Positions 45,619-54,654 of a stretch of 64,000 bases of DNA are shown in pieces; the first letter of the stretch is position 1, and each line of letters starts with the position of its first letter. Origin of the DNA: Desulfobacterium sp. (lineage in GTDB: Bacteria; Desulfobacterota; Desulfobacteria; Desulfobacterales; Desulfobacteraceae); assembly GCA_030145245.1 (NCBI GenBank), contig JAQYWC010000011.1, forward strand, positions 62,001 through 126,000. Reading direction: 5' to 3'. Below the pieces are notes generated by a model. It saw only the letters and a program-made list of their open reading frames with translations. It searched no databases and had not been told where the DNA came from. The position numbers and the translations under genes were made by a program.

Positions 45619-46875
45619 ATGGTTTTTTTTAAAACATGCATGATCATCCTGGTTGCGGGTTTGCTGGCCCTGGACGTGTTTGCCGATCCATTGAAATTTG
45701 TGCCTTCCATTCAGGTGAAGCAGGAGTATAACGACAATATCCTGTATGAAGAATCCATTGAGGAGGAGGATCACATCACTACGATCTCTCCGTCTTTTAC
45801 GATTGATCAGAAGGGAGAACGCCTCCAGGCCCGCCTCAAGGCCGGTGTTGACAAGCTCATCTACTGGAAGTTTGATGAGCTCAATGCCGTGGATTTTGAT
45901 GTTGATGCAAGGGTAAGGTACCAGACAACCGAGCGGCTTGGATTCGGGGTGACCGGACGCTATACCGAGGATTCCAGGAGGGACAGGGAGGCAGACCTCA
46001 CCGGGTTGGTGCTGGCAGGTGACCGGGACAGGACAAACGCGTCAGTTTTTTCCGACTATCTTGTGAGTGAAAAGACCAAAGCGACCCTTACCTTTAGCTA
46101 TTCCGACGAGACCTTTGGGTCGCCGGACGATGAACATAGCGAATCTTACAAGGTGGACCTCGCATTTACCCACAATCTTTCCGAATGGTTTGACAACACC
46201 GTCGGGCTGTTGAACTTCTCCTACATGAACTATGATTCCGATGACAGGGATCATCGTTCCAACTATCCGTTGCCAGGTCTTACCACCAAGTCGAACCAGG
46301 CGTATGAGTTTGATATCTGGCAGGTGTATGCAGGGGTTTCGAAAAATTTCACCGAGCTCTTCAGCGCATATGTCCAGGCAGGTGTCGGTTACACCCGGTC
46401 TGACGAGACTGTTGGGAGTCGAATTTTTGTCACCGGTACGGAAATTGATGTTCAGGTTCCCACCCGCACCTCGTCAAACAATAACGACTTCAACGGGGTG
46501 CTTGTTGCCGGTATGGACTACAATGGGCTCTATTACAAGGCCGGGCTCTCGGTTTCCCATGATGCACGGGGGGCCTCCGGGGTGAATGGCCTTGTGAACA
46601 GAACCTCTGTCTCAGCCAATTTATCCAGAAAGATCAGCTCGGAACTCACCGCAACCCTGTACGGATCCTGTCACCTTAACCGCACCAACAGAAGCCTCGG
46701 CGAGGATGATGACGATCTTTTCTATAGCGTGCGGCCAGGGCTCCGGTACAAGTTCTCCCGGGATCTTATGCTTTCTGCTTACTATCAGTTTCGCTACCTG
46801 GATGAACGGGAACAAGATACGGAAAGACACCAGAACCGTGTGTACTTTATGATTAACAAGACCTTTGAACTATAA
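45619..46875 (+). CDS. outer-membrane beta-barrel protein of the export operon
   Basis: A 418-residue protein with a signal peptide ending near FADP, then repeated amphipathic beta strands with alternating aromatic residues (VKQEYNDNILYEE at the start; the last strand ends YFMINKTFEL, a typical terminal Phe-rich barrel strand). It resembles the DUF2320/BBP2_2 barrel found in PEP-CTERM-associated EPS operons. It is probably the outer-membrane outlet for the polymer. Confidence 0.85.
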   Translation: MVFFKTCMIILVAGLLALDVFADPLKFVPSIQVKQEYNDNILYEESIEEEDHITTISPSFTIDQKGERLQARLKAGVDKLIYWKFDELNAVDFDVDARVRYQTTERLGFGVTGRYTEDSRRDREADLTGLVLAGDRDRTNASVFSDYLVSEKTKATLTFSYSDETFGSPDDEHSESYKVDLAFTHNLSEWFDNTVGLLNFSYMNYDSDDRDHRSNYPLPGLTTKSNQAYEFDIWQVYAGVSKNFTELFSAYVQAGVGYTRSDETVGSRIFVTGTEIDVQVPTRTSSNNNDFNGVLVAGMDYNGLYYKAGLSVSHDARGASGVNGLVNRTSVSANLSRKISSELTATLYGSCHLNRTNRSLGEDDDDLFYSVRPGLRYKFSRDLMLSAYYQFRYLDEREQDTERHQNRVYFMINKTFEL

Positions 46876-46894
46876 TTGCTAATGGAGATTCCCC

Positions 46895-48457
46895 ATGGAA
46901 GAGATTGTCTTAACCCCCTCTGATTACCTGGCCATACTGAAACGAAGGCTATGGAGCCTTGTCCTTCCCCTGCTGCTTGTTGTGGTGGTGGCAGCCAGTG
47001 TGGCATTGCTGATGCCCGCTATTTACAAATCCACCTCAACCATCCTCATTGAAAAGCAGGAGATCCCCTCGGAATACGTCATGTCGAGCATGACCTCCTA
47101 TGCCGAGCAGCGGATCCAGAGCATCAACCAGAGGGTTATGACATCCTCGAAACTCATGGATCTCATCAAACGGTTTGATCTCTACAAGGAGCTGAGGTCC
47201 AAGAAGACCATAGATGAGATCATTGAAAAGATGCGGGAGGATATCCATTTTGAACCGGTGAACGTTGATGTGGCAGACCAGCGCTCGGGGCGCTCGGTCA
47301 CAGCCACCATCGCTTTTACCATCTCCTATGAGGGCAAAGATCCCGGTAAGGTCCAGCGGGTTACCGACACCATCACCTCCCTGTTCCTGAAAGAGGACCT
47401 GAACGTCCGGGAACAGCAGGCCGATGACACGTTTTCCTTTCTCGATGATGAGAAGAACAAGGTGAGAAAAGATCTGGACGAGTATGAAAAGAAGATCGCA
47501 TTCTTTAAGCGGGACCATATCGAGACCCTGCCCGAGGTGTTCCAGGTTAACATGCAGACCCTGAACACCCTCCAGCAGACCATCGAACGGGTCAAGGAGA
47601 ACCTGCGGTCATTGCGGGAGAGGGAAGGGTATCTTGAAGCCCAGCTCGTTAACGTGTCTCCGGATCTTGAGTATGATGATGATGACGAAAAGCGGCTTGA
47701 AGCCCTGAAAATGCAGATGATTAACCTCAAGAGTAAATTCTCCGACGAGTATCCTGATGTTGCAAAGCTGAAAACCGAGATCGAGGAGGTGGAGAAGGCC
47801 GTCGCCACCAAGAAGAAGGAGAAGGGCGGTGTGCCCGACAATCCTGCCTATATCACACTCTCTTCCCAGCTTTCCAGCACCCGGACCGATGTTGCATCGG
47901 TGAAGAACCAGATCAAGGATCTTGACGTCCAGGTCCAGCAGTACAAGGACCGGATCGAAGCCACCCCAGGTGTCGAAGAGGAGTACAGCGCGATCCTGGC
48001 GGACCGGAACAACCTCAAGGCAAAGTATGACGATCTCCAGAGAAAATCCATGGAGGCCCGGGTGGCCCAGGGGCTCCAGGCGGAACAAAAAGGAGAGCGC
48101 TTTACCCTGATCGAGCCGGCAAGAAGGGCTGAAAAACCCTTTAAGCCCAACAGGCTTGCCATCGTCCTCATCGGCATTGTGCTCGGACTTGGGGCCGGCG
48201 TGGGATATGCCTCCCTGCGGGAGTTCTCCGACTCATCTTTCAGGGATCCTGAGAGCATGGTCCGGGCAACCGGATTGACGGTACTGACCGTGGTCCCCGA
48301 GATCGTGACCCAAAAGGACAAGGCCAGGGCGTTTAGGAAAAAGATGGTGCTTACGGCGGTCCTGGTGGTGGGTGGCATTGCTGCCGTTTTCCTGTTTGAC
48401 ATGTTTGTTATGGATCTTGATGTGCTCTGGGCAAAAATTCTCCGCAGGATCTCCTAA
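46895..48457 (+). CDS. polysaccharide chain-length determinant (GumC/Wzz type)
   Basis: A 520-residue inner-membrane protein with two membrane segments (about 20-40 and 480-500) around a long periplasmic coiled-coil domain. The N-terminal Wzz domain reads EIVLTPSDYLAILKRRLWSL, and the conserved PARRAEKPFKPNR precedes the last segment. It belongs to the exosortase-system GumC group, in which the cytoplasmic kinase is a separate protein; the next gene is that kinase. It controls polymer length or export with the Wza-like protein. Confidence 0.92.
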   Translation: MEEIVLTPSDYLAILKRRLWSLVLPLLLVVVVAASVALLMPAIYKSTSTILIEKQEIPSEYVMSSMTSYAEQRIQSINQRVMTSSKLMDLIKRFDLYKELRSKKTIDEIIEKMREDIHFEPVNVDVADQRSGRSVTATIAFTISYEGKDPGKVQRVTDTITSLFLKEDLNVREQQADDTFSFLDDEKNKVRKDLDEYEKKIAFFKRDHIETLPEVFQVNMQTLNTLQQTIERVKENLRSLREREGYLEAQLVNVSPDLEYDDDDEKRLEALKMQMINLKSKFSDEYPDVAKLKTEIEEVEKAVATKKKEKGGVPDNPAYITLSSQLSSTRTDVASVKNQIKDLDVQVQQYKDRIEATPGVEEEYSAILADRNNLKAKYDDLQRKSMEARVAQGLQAEQKGERFTLIEPARRAEKPFKPNRLAIVLIGIVLGLGAGVGYASLREFSDSSFRDPESMVRATGLTVLTVVPEIVTQKDKARAFRKKMVLTAVLVVGGIAAVFLFDMFVMDLDVLWAKILRRIS

Positions 48458-48487
48458 TATCCGGAATTATGAATAAGGAATAGAGTC

Positions 48488-49279
48488 ATGAAACTTAGAA
48501 AAGCACTTGATAAAGCCAAAGATCAACGGGAGCATGCTGTTGAGTCCGTTGGCAGGCCCTTGACAGACAATGACAATGGAAACGGCAACGGCCATTGGAA
48601 GGCACCGGTGTACTCGGAATCCCGTTCCTACCGAATCGATCTCAAGGTGGTTGAGGAAAACCGCGGCGTCTGCATGATGCCGGATGCAGCCGAGATACAG
48701 CGCTACAAAATCCTGAGAACCCGCATCCAGCAGCAGACAAAGGGCAGGGGACTCAACACCATCATGGTCACAAGTCCCAACAAGCGGGAGGGCAAGACCG
48801 TCACCTGTATCAACATGGCCTTCACCTTTGCACGGGAGCTTAACCAGACCGTGCTTCTTGTGGACTGTGATTTCACAGGCCAGGATATCCACAGGTACCT
48901 TGGCATCCAGAGCACTGCAAGTCTTGTGGATTATTTTGTTGACGATGTTCCCTTGAATGAGCTCATCATCTGGCCCGGCATTGAAAAACTCAGTCTCATC
49001 TCCGGGAACAGGACCGTCACCGACAGTTCCGAGCTTCTCTCCTCCCCCCTGATGAAGGAGGCGGTTGCAGATATGAAGAATCGGTACGATGACCGGTACG
49101 TAATATTTGATGCGCCCCCGGTGCTGGAACATGCCGACGCCATCTCCATGGCCCCCCTGGTTGATGGGGTGATCATGGTGGTAGAGGCCGGGGTCACCTC
49201 AAAGCGGGATGTTCAGCGGGCCGTTGATATGATTCCCAGGGAGAAATTCCTTGGGTTTGTTCTGAACCGGCAGAAATAA
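48488..49279 (+). CDS. capsular tyrosine kinase (CpsD/BY-kinase type)
   Basis: A 263-residue cytoplasmic ATPase of the bacterial tyrosine-kinase family. Walker A is TSPNKREGKTVTCINMA, Walker A' is VLLVDCDF, and a Walker B-like YVIFDAPPVLEHAD follows. The protein ends GFVLNRQK, with no Tyr-rich C-terminal tail, so the autophosphorylation cluster usual in Wzc/CpsD is missing here, as in other exosortase-system kinases. It probably works with the GumC-like protein encoded upstream. Confidence 0.92.
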   Translation: MKLRKALDKAKDQREHAVESVGRPLTDNDNGNGNGHWKAPVYSESRSYRIDLKVVEENRGVCMMPDAAEIQRYKILRTRIQQQTKGRGLNTIMVTSPNKREGKTVTCINMAFTFARELNQTVLLVDCDFTGQDIHRYLGIQSTASLVDYFVDDVPLNELIIWPGIEKLSLISGNRTVTDSSELLSSPLMKEAVADMKNRYDDRYVIFDAPPVLEHADAISMAPLVDGVIMVVEAGVTSKRDVQRAVDMIPREKFLGFVLNRQK

Positions 49280-49281
49280 CC

Positions 49282-50397
49282 ATGTATACAGAGTTTTACG
49301 GGTTTAAGGAAAAACCGTTCCACCTGGTGCCCAATCCGGCCTATCTCTATCTGAGTGCACGCCATGAAAACGCACTGACCTACCTTGAGTACGGTCTTGC
49401 CGAAAAGGTCGGGTTCATCATGCTCACCGGCGACATCGGCATGGGTAAGACCACCCTTATCAGGCACATCCTGAACGAGGTGGAGTCTGACATGGATGTG
49501 GCCGTTATTTTTAACACCAACGTGCTGTCCAATGATCTTATCTCCCTGATCCTCACGGAATTTGAGATCGAGCATGACCAGGAGATGACCAAGGCAAAAT
49601 CCCTGGAGCTTTTTTACGGGTTTCTGATTGAGAAATATGCCAGAGGACGGAAGGTGCTCCTCATCATTGACGAGGCCCAGAACCTCTCCGACGAGGTGCT
49701 GGAGGAGATTCGGATGCTCTCCAACCTTCAGACGGATGAGGATATGCTGCTCCAGATCATGATCGTGGGGCAGCCGGAGCTCAGGGAGAAGATCCAGAGT
49801 CCAAGGCTCGAACAGTTTGCCCAGCGTATCGCCGTGAGCTACCACCTTTCGCCCATGGAGCTGGAAGAGAGCCGTGCCTATATCGCCCACAGGTTGAAAA
49901 AGGCCGGGGGCAGGGCTGACATCTTCGATGACAGTGCCATGGAGATGATCTTTGAGGCGTCGGCAGGCATTCCAAGGCGGGTGAATCTCCTGTGTGACGC
50001 AGCCCTGGTCTATGGATTTGCCGACAATGCCGAAACCATCAACAGCACCATCGTCTCCCAGGTGATCCAGGATAAGGGAGGCATGGGCATCATTGAAAGC
50101 CGGCAGGAGCCGATTCCCCTGATGGACAGAATCGACGAAACCACCGGCGGTGGGCATAAGGACAGTCCCGATCTTCTGCGGCGGCTGGCAGTTGTTGAGA
50201 ATTCCCTTGCCAAGCTCCAGGCCCAGGTGGAGTTCCAGGTGGAGAACCTGGAAAAGCGGGAGATCGATTCTAAGGATGAACTTGTTAACAAGCTCCACCG
50301 CATGCTTGCAGCCGAACGTAAGATCAACTTGAAACTGACCTACGACTATGGGCGGCTCAAGGAAAAATACCTTGTTCTGGCAGGCAAACAAAAATAA
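49282..50397 (+). CDS. ExeA-like AAA ATPase of the export operon
   Basis: A 371-residue ATPase of the PEP-CTERM/XrtA-system type. N-terminus MYTEFYGFKEKPFHLVPNPA, Walker A GDIGMGKTTLI (Lys56), Walker B VLLIIDEAQNLS, sensor region IMIVGQPELREKI, and a C-terminal coiled coil (about 290-365). It starts two bases after the kinase stop and ends the export operon. Its N-terminal 270 residues parallel the ATPase of the 3783 gene, but it lacks a membrane segment and OmpA domain. Confidence 0.92.
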   Translation: MYTEFYGFKEKPFHLVPNPAYLYLSARHENALTYLEYGLAEKVGFIMLTGDIGMGKTTLIRHILNEVESDMDVAVIFNTNVLSNDLISLILTEFEIEHDQEMTKAKSLELFYGFLIEKYARGRKVLLIIDEAQNLSDEVLEEIRMLSNLQTDEDMLLQIMIVGQPELREKIQSPRLEQFAQRIAVSYHLSPMELEESRAYIAHRLKKAGGRADIFDDSAMEMIFEASAGIPRRVNLLCDAALVYGFADNAETINSTIVSQVIQDKGGMGIIESRQEPIPLMDRIDETTGGGHKDSPDLLRRLAVVENSLAKLQAQVEFQVENLEKREIDSKDELVNKLHRMLAAERKINLKLTYDYGRLKEKYLVLAGKQK

Positions 50398-50475
50398 AAA
50401 GGAATAGCTGTTGGGCCTTCTTGGGCTGAAGCGCAGAAGTTAATAAGCACTATGTTTTAGGTTCATGGAAATACG

Positions 50476-50520
50476 ACACCCTGGGTGGTCATTGAAAAGT
50501 GACCATCCAGGGTGTTTTTG
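50476..50520. terminator. bidirectional terminator between the export operon and queH
   Basis: A near-perfect 16-base stem beginning ACACCCTGG (one internal mismatch), around a short A-rich loop, is followed by TTTTTG on the plus strand. It lies between the convergent ExeA-like and queH genes and can serve both. Confidence 0.88.
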
Positions 50521-50534
50521 TTTTCAGCAGAAGA

Positions 50535-51062
50535 TTATTTGTAGTACCGGTCCTTTTCACTGTAGATGCAGCCGCAGTACTGCTGGCGGTACATCTCCAG
50601 GCGTTTTGACTCCTCTATCCCCTGTTTCCATCCCTCCCGGAAATCCCGGTACACGAATTTTATCCCCTCTTTTTTAGCGACAGCCTCGGCGGTCTCACAG
50701 ATGAGCTTGTGGTTCTGGAACTTGCTGTAGAGAAGGGTTGAGGAGAATCCGTCAAATTTTCCTTTTTTGGCGATCTTGGCCGTTGCCTTCAGGCGATCAT
50801 AATAGCAAAAACGGCACCGGTCCGACTCCCTGAACGCCACGGATCTGAGAAAGCGTTCCAGCTCATACCCCTTCTGCCATATCATTCCAAGCCCTTGGGC
50901 CTCGGCGTATTCCTTCAGGGTCTCTTCCCTTTTCATGCACTCTGTCAGGGGATGGATGTTGTGGCGATAGAAGAATCCCATCACCTCCATGCCCTCTTTT
51001 CTCAGCACCTCAAGGGGGTGGATGGTGCAGGGGCCGCAGCAGCAGTGTAAAAGGATCTTCAA
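50535..51062 (-). CDS. queH: epoxyqueuosine reductase QueH
   Basis: A 175-residue protein of the DUF208/QueH family that reduces epoxyqueuosine to queuosine in tRNA, the cobalamin-independent alternative to QueG. Cysteines for the Fe-S cluster and metal site are visible: LLHCCCGPC near the N-terminus, CRFCYYDR in the middle and QQYCGCIYS at the end. Its start overlaps the yggS stop by four bases (ATGA), so the two genes are cotranscribed. Confidence 0.93.
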   Translation of the reverse strand: MKILLHCCCGPCTIHPLEVLRKEGMEVMGFFYRHNIHPLTECMKREETLKEYAEAQGLGMIWQKGYELERFLRSVAFRESDRCRFCYYDRLKATAKIAKKGKFDGFSSTLLYSKFQNHKLICETAEAVAKKEGIKFVYRDFREGWKQGIEESKRLEMYRQQYCGCIYSEKDRYYK

Positions 51063-51751
51063 TCTCTTTCTCCGAAAATGGCTGTTCCGATTCTCACCAT
51101 GGTGGATCCCTCTTCAATGGCCACCCTGAAATCCCCGCTCATGCCCATGGAAAGGTGTTCCATGGAGACGTTCGGGATGTTTTCCTGTTCAATGGCGGAT
51201 TTTATCCGGGCCAGGGCCTTGAAAAAGGGGCGTGCCTTTTCAGGGGCACCAAAAAACGGGGGCATGCCCATGAGTCCCTTTATGGAGACGTTTCCAAGGG
51301 CTGATATCTCTTTGACAAGGGCCAGGGCGTCGTCAGCGGTGGTTCCGGATTTGGACTCCTCCTGGCTGATGTTGATCTGGATCAGGATCTTCTGGGTCTT
51401 GTCGATCTTCTTTGCCTGCTTGTTGATCTCCTTTGCAAGCTTCAAGGAGTCCACCGTATGGATCAGGTCAAAGTGCTTCACGGCAAAGCGCGCCTTGTTG
51501 GACTGAAGGTGGCCGATGAAGTGCCAGGCCGCTGGAATCTCTCCCAGGGTCTCGATTTTGTCGATGGCCTCCTGGATGTAGTTTTCACCGAGGATGGTGA
51601 CCCCCGCATCCACTGCCTCCTTTACTGTGGCCGCACTCTTTCTCTTGCTGACGCTGACCAGGAGGACCTCGTCCGGGTTGCGGCTGGATGCACTGGCAGC
51701 GCTTTGGATCTCATCTTGTATGGTCAGCAGTCGGTTTTTTATGTCGTTCAT
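51059..51751 (-). CDS. yggS: YggS/PLPBP-family pyridoxal phosphate homeostasis protein
   Basis: A 230-residue cytoplasmic protein with the PLP-binding Lys36 in LLVSVSKRKS and the family segments LGENYIQEAIDKIE, WHFIGHLQSNKA, HTVDSLKLA, LIQINISQEESKSG and the C-terminal MGMSGDFRVAIEEGSTMVRIGTAIFG. It binds PLP without known catalysis and keeps the vitamer pool balanced. It lies in a maf-yggS-queH unit on the minus strand. Confidence 0.95.
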   Translation of the reverse strand: MNDIKNRLLTIQDEIQSAASASSRNPDEVLLVSVSKRKSAATVKEAVDAGVTILGENYIQEAIDKIETLGEIPAAWHFIGHLQSNKARFAVKHFDLIHTVDSLKLAKEINKQAKKIDKTQKILIQINISQEESKSGTTADDALALVKEISALGNVSIKGLMGMPPFFGAPEKARPFFKALARIKSAIEQENIPNVSMEHLSMGMSGDFRVAIEEGSTMVRIGTAIFGERD

Positions 51752-51763
51752 GGTTTTTTTATT

Positions 51764-52375
51764 CTATCCATTGGGGGTTGAGTCGTTATTTGGAGAAAGG
51801 GTGATCACCCCTTGTGCCAGGAGAATCTCGATCACCTCGCACACGGGAAGGCCGACAACGTTGGTGTAGGAGCCGTTGATGCTCTTTACCAGAAAGGTGC
51901 CAAGCCCCTGGATAGCATAGGCTCCTGCCTTGTCAAAGGGTTCGTCCGTGCCCACGTACCATTGAATCTCCTGGTCAGAGAGATCCTTGAACTTCACCTC
52001 GGTGGTGACAGCTTGAGTGATTGTCTGGCCCTCGTTGCTGCAGCACAGGGTAAACCCGGTGTAGACCGTATGGGTGCGGTTGCTCAGGTGCTTGAGCATG
52101 GTTGCGGCATGGTCGATGGAGTCGGGTTTTTCAAGGATTTTGTCATCAATGACCACCACGGTGTCGGCGCCCAGGGTCCAGGCTTCGGGGTGGCGGGCGG
52201 CTATGAACCGGGCCTTTTCCATGGAAAGTCGCTTTACATAGGCTTCGGGTGATTCCGAAGCAAGCAGCTTTTCTTCGATGTCTGCCGGCTCCACGGTAAA
52301 CTGGATGCCCGCCTGTTCGAGCAGGTACTTTCTCCGGGGCGATTGTGACGCAAGAATTAGTTTTTTAGTATTCAT
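51764..52375 (-). CDS. maf: Maf-type nucleotide pyrophosphatase
   Basis: A 203-residue Maf/Ham1-like enzyme that hydrolyses non-canonical or excess nucleoside triphosphates to monophosphates. Motifs are LILASQSPRRKYLLEQAG (the S.R segment), GADTVVVIDDKILEKP, and DKAGAYAIQGLGTFLVKSINGSY. The start at 52375 gives the family N-terminus MNTKKLILASQ; an upstream in-frame start at 52459 adds 28 residues read through a TTGCAAGC hairpin (52439-52459). It is the first gene of the maf-yggS-queH unit. Confidence 0.93.
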   Translation of the reverse strand: MNTKKLILASQSPRRKYLLEQAGIQFTVEPADIEEKLLASESPEAYVKRLSMEKARFIAARHPEAWTLGADTVVVIDDKILEKPDSIDHAATMLKHLSNRTHTVYTGFTLCCSNEGQTITQAVTTEVKFKDLSDQEIQWYVGTDEPFDKAGAYAIQGLGTFLVKSINGSYTNVVGLPVCEVIEILLAQGVITLSPNNDSTPNG

Positions 52376-52496
52376 GGACCATTCTTTTACCAGAACCGGA
52401 TTCCCCTTACAAGGGGGTTCTATTTTTTTGTAAGCCTCTTGCAAGCTTTTTGCTTGCAATTTCTTTTCGGATACTATATTAACACATTCATTATTT

Positions 52497-52584
52497 GCCT
52501 GGGTGGCGGAACTGGTAGACGCAAGGGACTTAAAATCCCTCGGAGATTATCTCTGTACGAGTTCAATTCTCGTCCCAGGTACCA
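52497..52584 (+). tRNA. tRNA-Leu (anticodon UAA)
   Basis: An 88-base cloverleaf with acceptor GCCTGGG/CCCAGGT (first pair G-U), D-arm region GGCGGAACTGGTAGACGC, anticodon loop CTTAAAA (UAA), a long variable arm as in class II tRNAs, T-arm GAGTTCAATTCTC and an encoded CCA. Confidence 0.95.
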
Positions 52585-52592
52585 TTGAACAT

Positions 52593-52627
52593 AAGGGTTT
52601 AGCCGGATTTCGGCTAAACCCTTTTTG
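52593..52627 (+). terminator. terminator of the tRNA-Leu gene
   Basis: A perfect 13-base stem AAGGGTTTAGCCG / CGGCTAAACCCTT with loop GATTT is followed by TTTTG. Confidence 0.92.
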
Positions 52628-52918
52628 TTTTCCGGCTATCGGAAAAATAGGTTTGTCCCCGCTCTGGCCCCGCTTTTTTTGATTACATAATGTTATATTC
52701 TGTTGTCTATACAGAGGTGATAAGACCGAGATCGACTGATTTGATCAATTACAGCTTCAGATATTCAGTCGGTGATATCGAATTGCGGGTGCTCACTGAT
52801 TATTGAAAAGATTAGATCCGATAGGAGGGTAGGGGGGGGCTAATTTCAAGGTCTGTGATGTATGGCTGAGGTTCGTAAGCTGGTATATATGGGTTCTGGG
52901 ACTGCTGAATTTTTCATT
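52628..52918. other. gene-free stretch after tRNA-Leu
   Basis: No gene is recognised. It contains a run of eight G (52832-52839). Confidence 0.4.
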
Positions 52919-52981
52919 GGAGCACAGGACTTCGGATTTCTAATCCGTAGGTCGCAGGTTCGAGTCCTACCAGGCGCTCCA
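52919..52981 (+). pseudogene. 3' fragment of tRNA-Arg (anticodon UCU)
   Basis: From the end of the D arm to CCA the sequence follows a tRNA-Arg(UCU): anticodon arm CGGATTTCTAATCCG (loop TTTCTAA), T arm GCAGGTTCGAGTCCTAC with one mismatched pair, acceptor strand CAGGCGC and CCA. The matching 5' acceptor strand (GCGCCTG) and D arm are missing upstream. A 3' tRNA fragment is what integration of an island at a tRNA gene leaves at the far end; no integrase is seen in the window. Confidence 0.7.
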
Positions 52982-53289
52982 TTAAACTCAAGGCTCTCGG
53001 GAAAATCTCCTTGGGGCTTTTTTGTTTCTCCGGTCAACCTCCGGTCCTCTTGAATTTTTCCCTTATTGCAATTGTGTTTATGATCCTGTGGTCTTTCTGT
53101 TCAATGTAGATCTCACGTTACTGTAAATTATCATTTGATCTATGCTGGCGTAGATTCTATCAACTCGGAAGGATATAGAGAGTACGTAATGAACCGGGAA
53201 CCGACATCCCCAAAATTGGATTGTTTTTATTCCCCCTTTATTCATAATGTCTTTTATCCCACCTGTGCCACTTCTAAGGGGTAGATTTT
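52982..53289. other. gene-free stretch between the tRNA fragment and the CHAT operon
   Basis: Nothing is recognised here. It lies downstream of the minus-strand operon that ends at 53290. Confidence 0.4.
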
Positions 53290-54588
53290 TCAGCCACGAT
53301 ATACCATCTCGAGGGCCAATGCTCTGGATAAATCTTCAGGGTCTTGATCGGAGATAGCGTCAATCCTGGAAAAAAAATCCAGTTGCTCGTTAATAATGTC
53401 GCCACTCAGGCGAAATTCTTTAGACCGGTTTTTAAGATAGGGAATATCATCCCATCGTTTCGCAATCTCACGGAGGTTGATTTCAACAGTCTTGGGCAGG
53501 CTTGTTCGTTCAGCAATGGAGGCGGTGCGTTGAAGGACCGCCTTTGGGCTCAGTGCGGTTCTGGGACCTCGCGTGGGCATGCTTTCATAGGAATAATTCC
53601 CACTTAGCAGGTTGTATTGGGCAACAGCCACTTCAAAATCAACCTTATAGACCAGTGGCAGATGGATGCGGTGCTGTCGAGTCAAATCTGGAGACCGCAC
53701 CACCTCCCTAACAAGATGCCTGAAAATAACATCGGCTTCAGCATGATTTCCTTGCAAAACGAGTTCCTCGGTTTGCTTCCACAGCCGGTGAAAGGGAAGG
53801 ATTTCATGATTTCGTCTGTCGCGCTCAAGAATTCTGACCAGGCAGTAGTCGTGCTGCCGGAAAGGTTCATTCGCTTCGCGTGTCCCAAAATGAAGACGAT
53901 TGTTCTTTACCCACAGATTCTCTTCCTTGATTTTATTTTCCGGACAGTTGATATAGGCCAGGTAACATTCTTTGAATTGTCTCGGATCGCCGGTTCTGTC
54001 GCTGAAAGACTCCCTGGTCCCCAACCGGTATTGCGTGCCGTTGATGCCCATCAGGGAGGAAATGCTTTCTTTCATGTTACGGGCAATGTTCAAATAGGCC
54101 GAGAGTCCGCTTCTATCGACCACGTCGACGACCTTGCCCAAAAATTCAAAAAGTTTATCGGATACATCACCTCTTTTGGCCCCGTAAAGGGCCACAAATA
54201 AATCAACGTCATCTCCCATGTAGGGCAGCGGACCTGCCACCCGTGTGTTGCGGTATTCAATCTGATCGTCGTTGATATAGTTTTCCACCTGACCGAGAAG
54301 ATGGTTGCTAACCAGGAATGGCAACGCCTCCCGTTGGGCCTCCCTAGTGGGATGGTCGTGTAAAAATTCGGTCAGGACGACCACAAAAGGAGTGTATTCG
54401 GCCCAGTATTGCCGTTTATCTCGCAGAAACATTTCGGATAGCCTGACTTCGAAATAGCTTATACCTGGCTTGATGATTCTGTCTGTGGTTTCCTGATCGA
54501 GCACCCGTGAGTCAGCGATCTTACAGTAGCACCGGGGAACATTTCTTTCCCCTCGGAATATTGCGATGTTCGCTTTGATCCAGGACAT
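53290..54588 (-). CDS. unrecognised protein of the CHAT operon (possible effector or protease target)
   Basis: A 432-residue soluble protein of no family I know. The start at 54588 (MSWIKANIAIFRGERNVPRCY) has GGGGGTG just before it; an in-frame start at 54627 lacks such a site. The first 200 residues look folded and mixed (VVVLTEFLHDHPTREAQREA, MGDDVDLFVALYGAKRGDVSD). The last 150 are charged with Arg/Ser-rich linkers (TRGPRTALSPKAVLQRTASI). It has no signal peptide or membrane segment. It is the last gene of the operon, 66 bases after the CHAT protease. By analogy with CHAT systems in which a neighbour is cleaved it may be a target or effector; that is inference only. Confidence 0.75.
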   Translation of the reverse strand: MSWIKANIAIFRGERNVPRCYCKIADSRVLDQETTDRIIKPGISYFEVRLSEMFLRDKRQYWAEYTPFVVVLTEFLHDHPTREAQREALPFLVSNHLLGQVENYINDDQIEYRNTRVAGPLPYMGDDVDLFVALYGAKRGDVSDKLFEFLGKVVDVVDRSGLSAYLNIARNMKESISSLMGINGTQYRLGTRESFSDRTGDPRQFKECYLAYINCPENKIKEENLWVKNNRLHFGTREANEPFRQHDYCLVRILERDRRNHEILPFHRLWKQTEELVLQGNHAEADVIFRHLVREVVRSPDLTRQHRIHLPLVYKVDFEVAVAQYNLLSGNYSYESMPTRGPRTALSPKAVLQRTASIAERTSLPKTVEINLREIAKRWDDIPYLKNRSKEFRLSGDIINEQLDFFSRIDAISDQDPEDLSRALALEMVYRG

Positions 54589-54654
54589 ATCACCCCCATC
54601 ATTTTGATTGACGTTTTTATTCTGCAAATAAGACCTGAGGCTGGAAGGGTTGTG

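Noticed and set aside
49213-50391. 392-codon minus-strand frame opposite the ExeA-like gene
   Set aside because: Shadow of the plus-strand ATPase, whose Walker motifs and operon position are clear.
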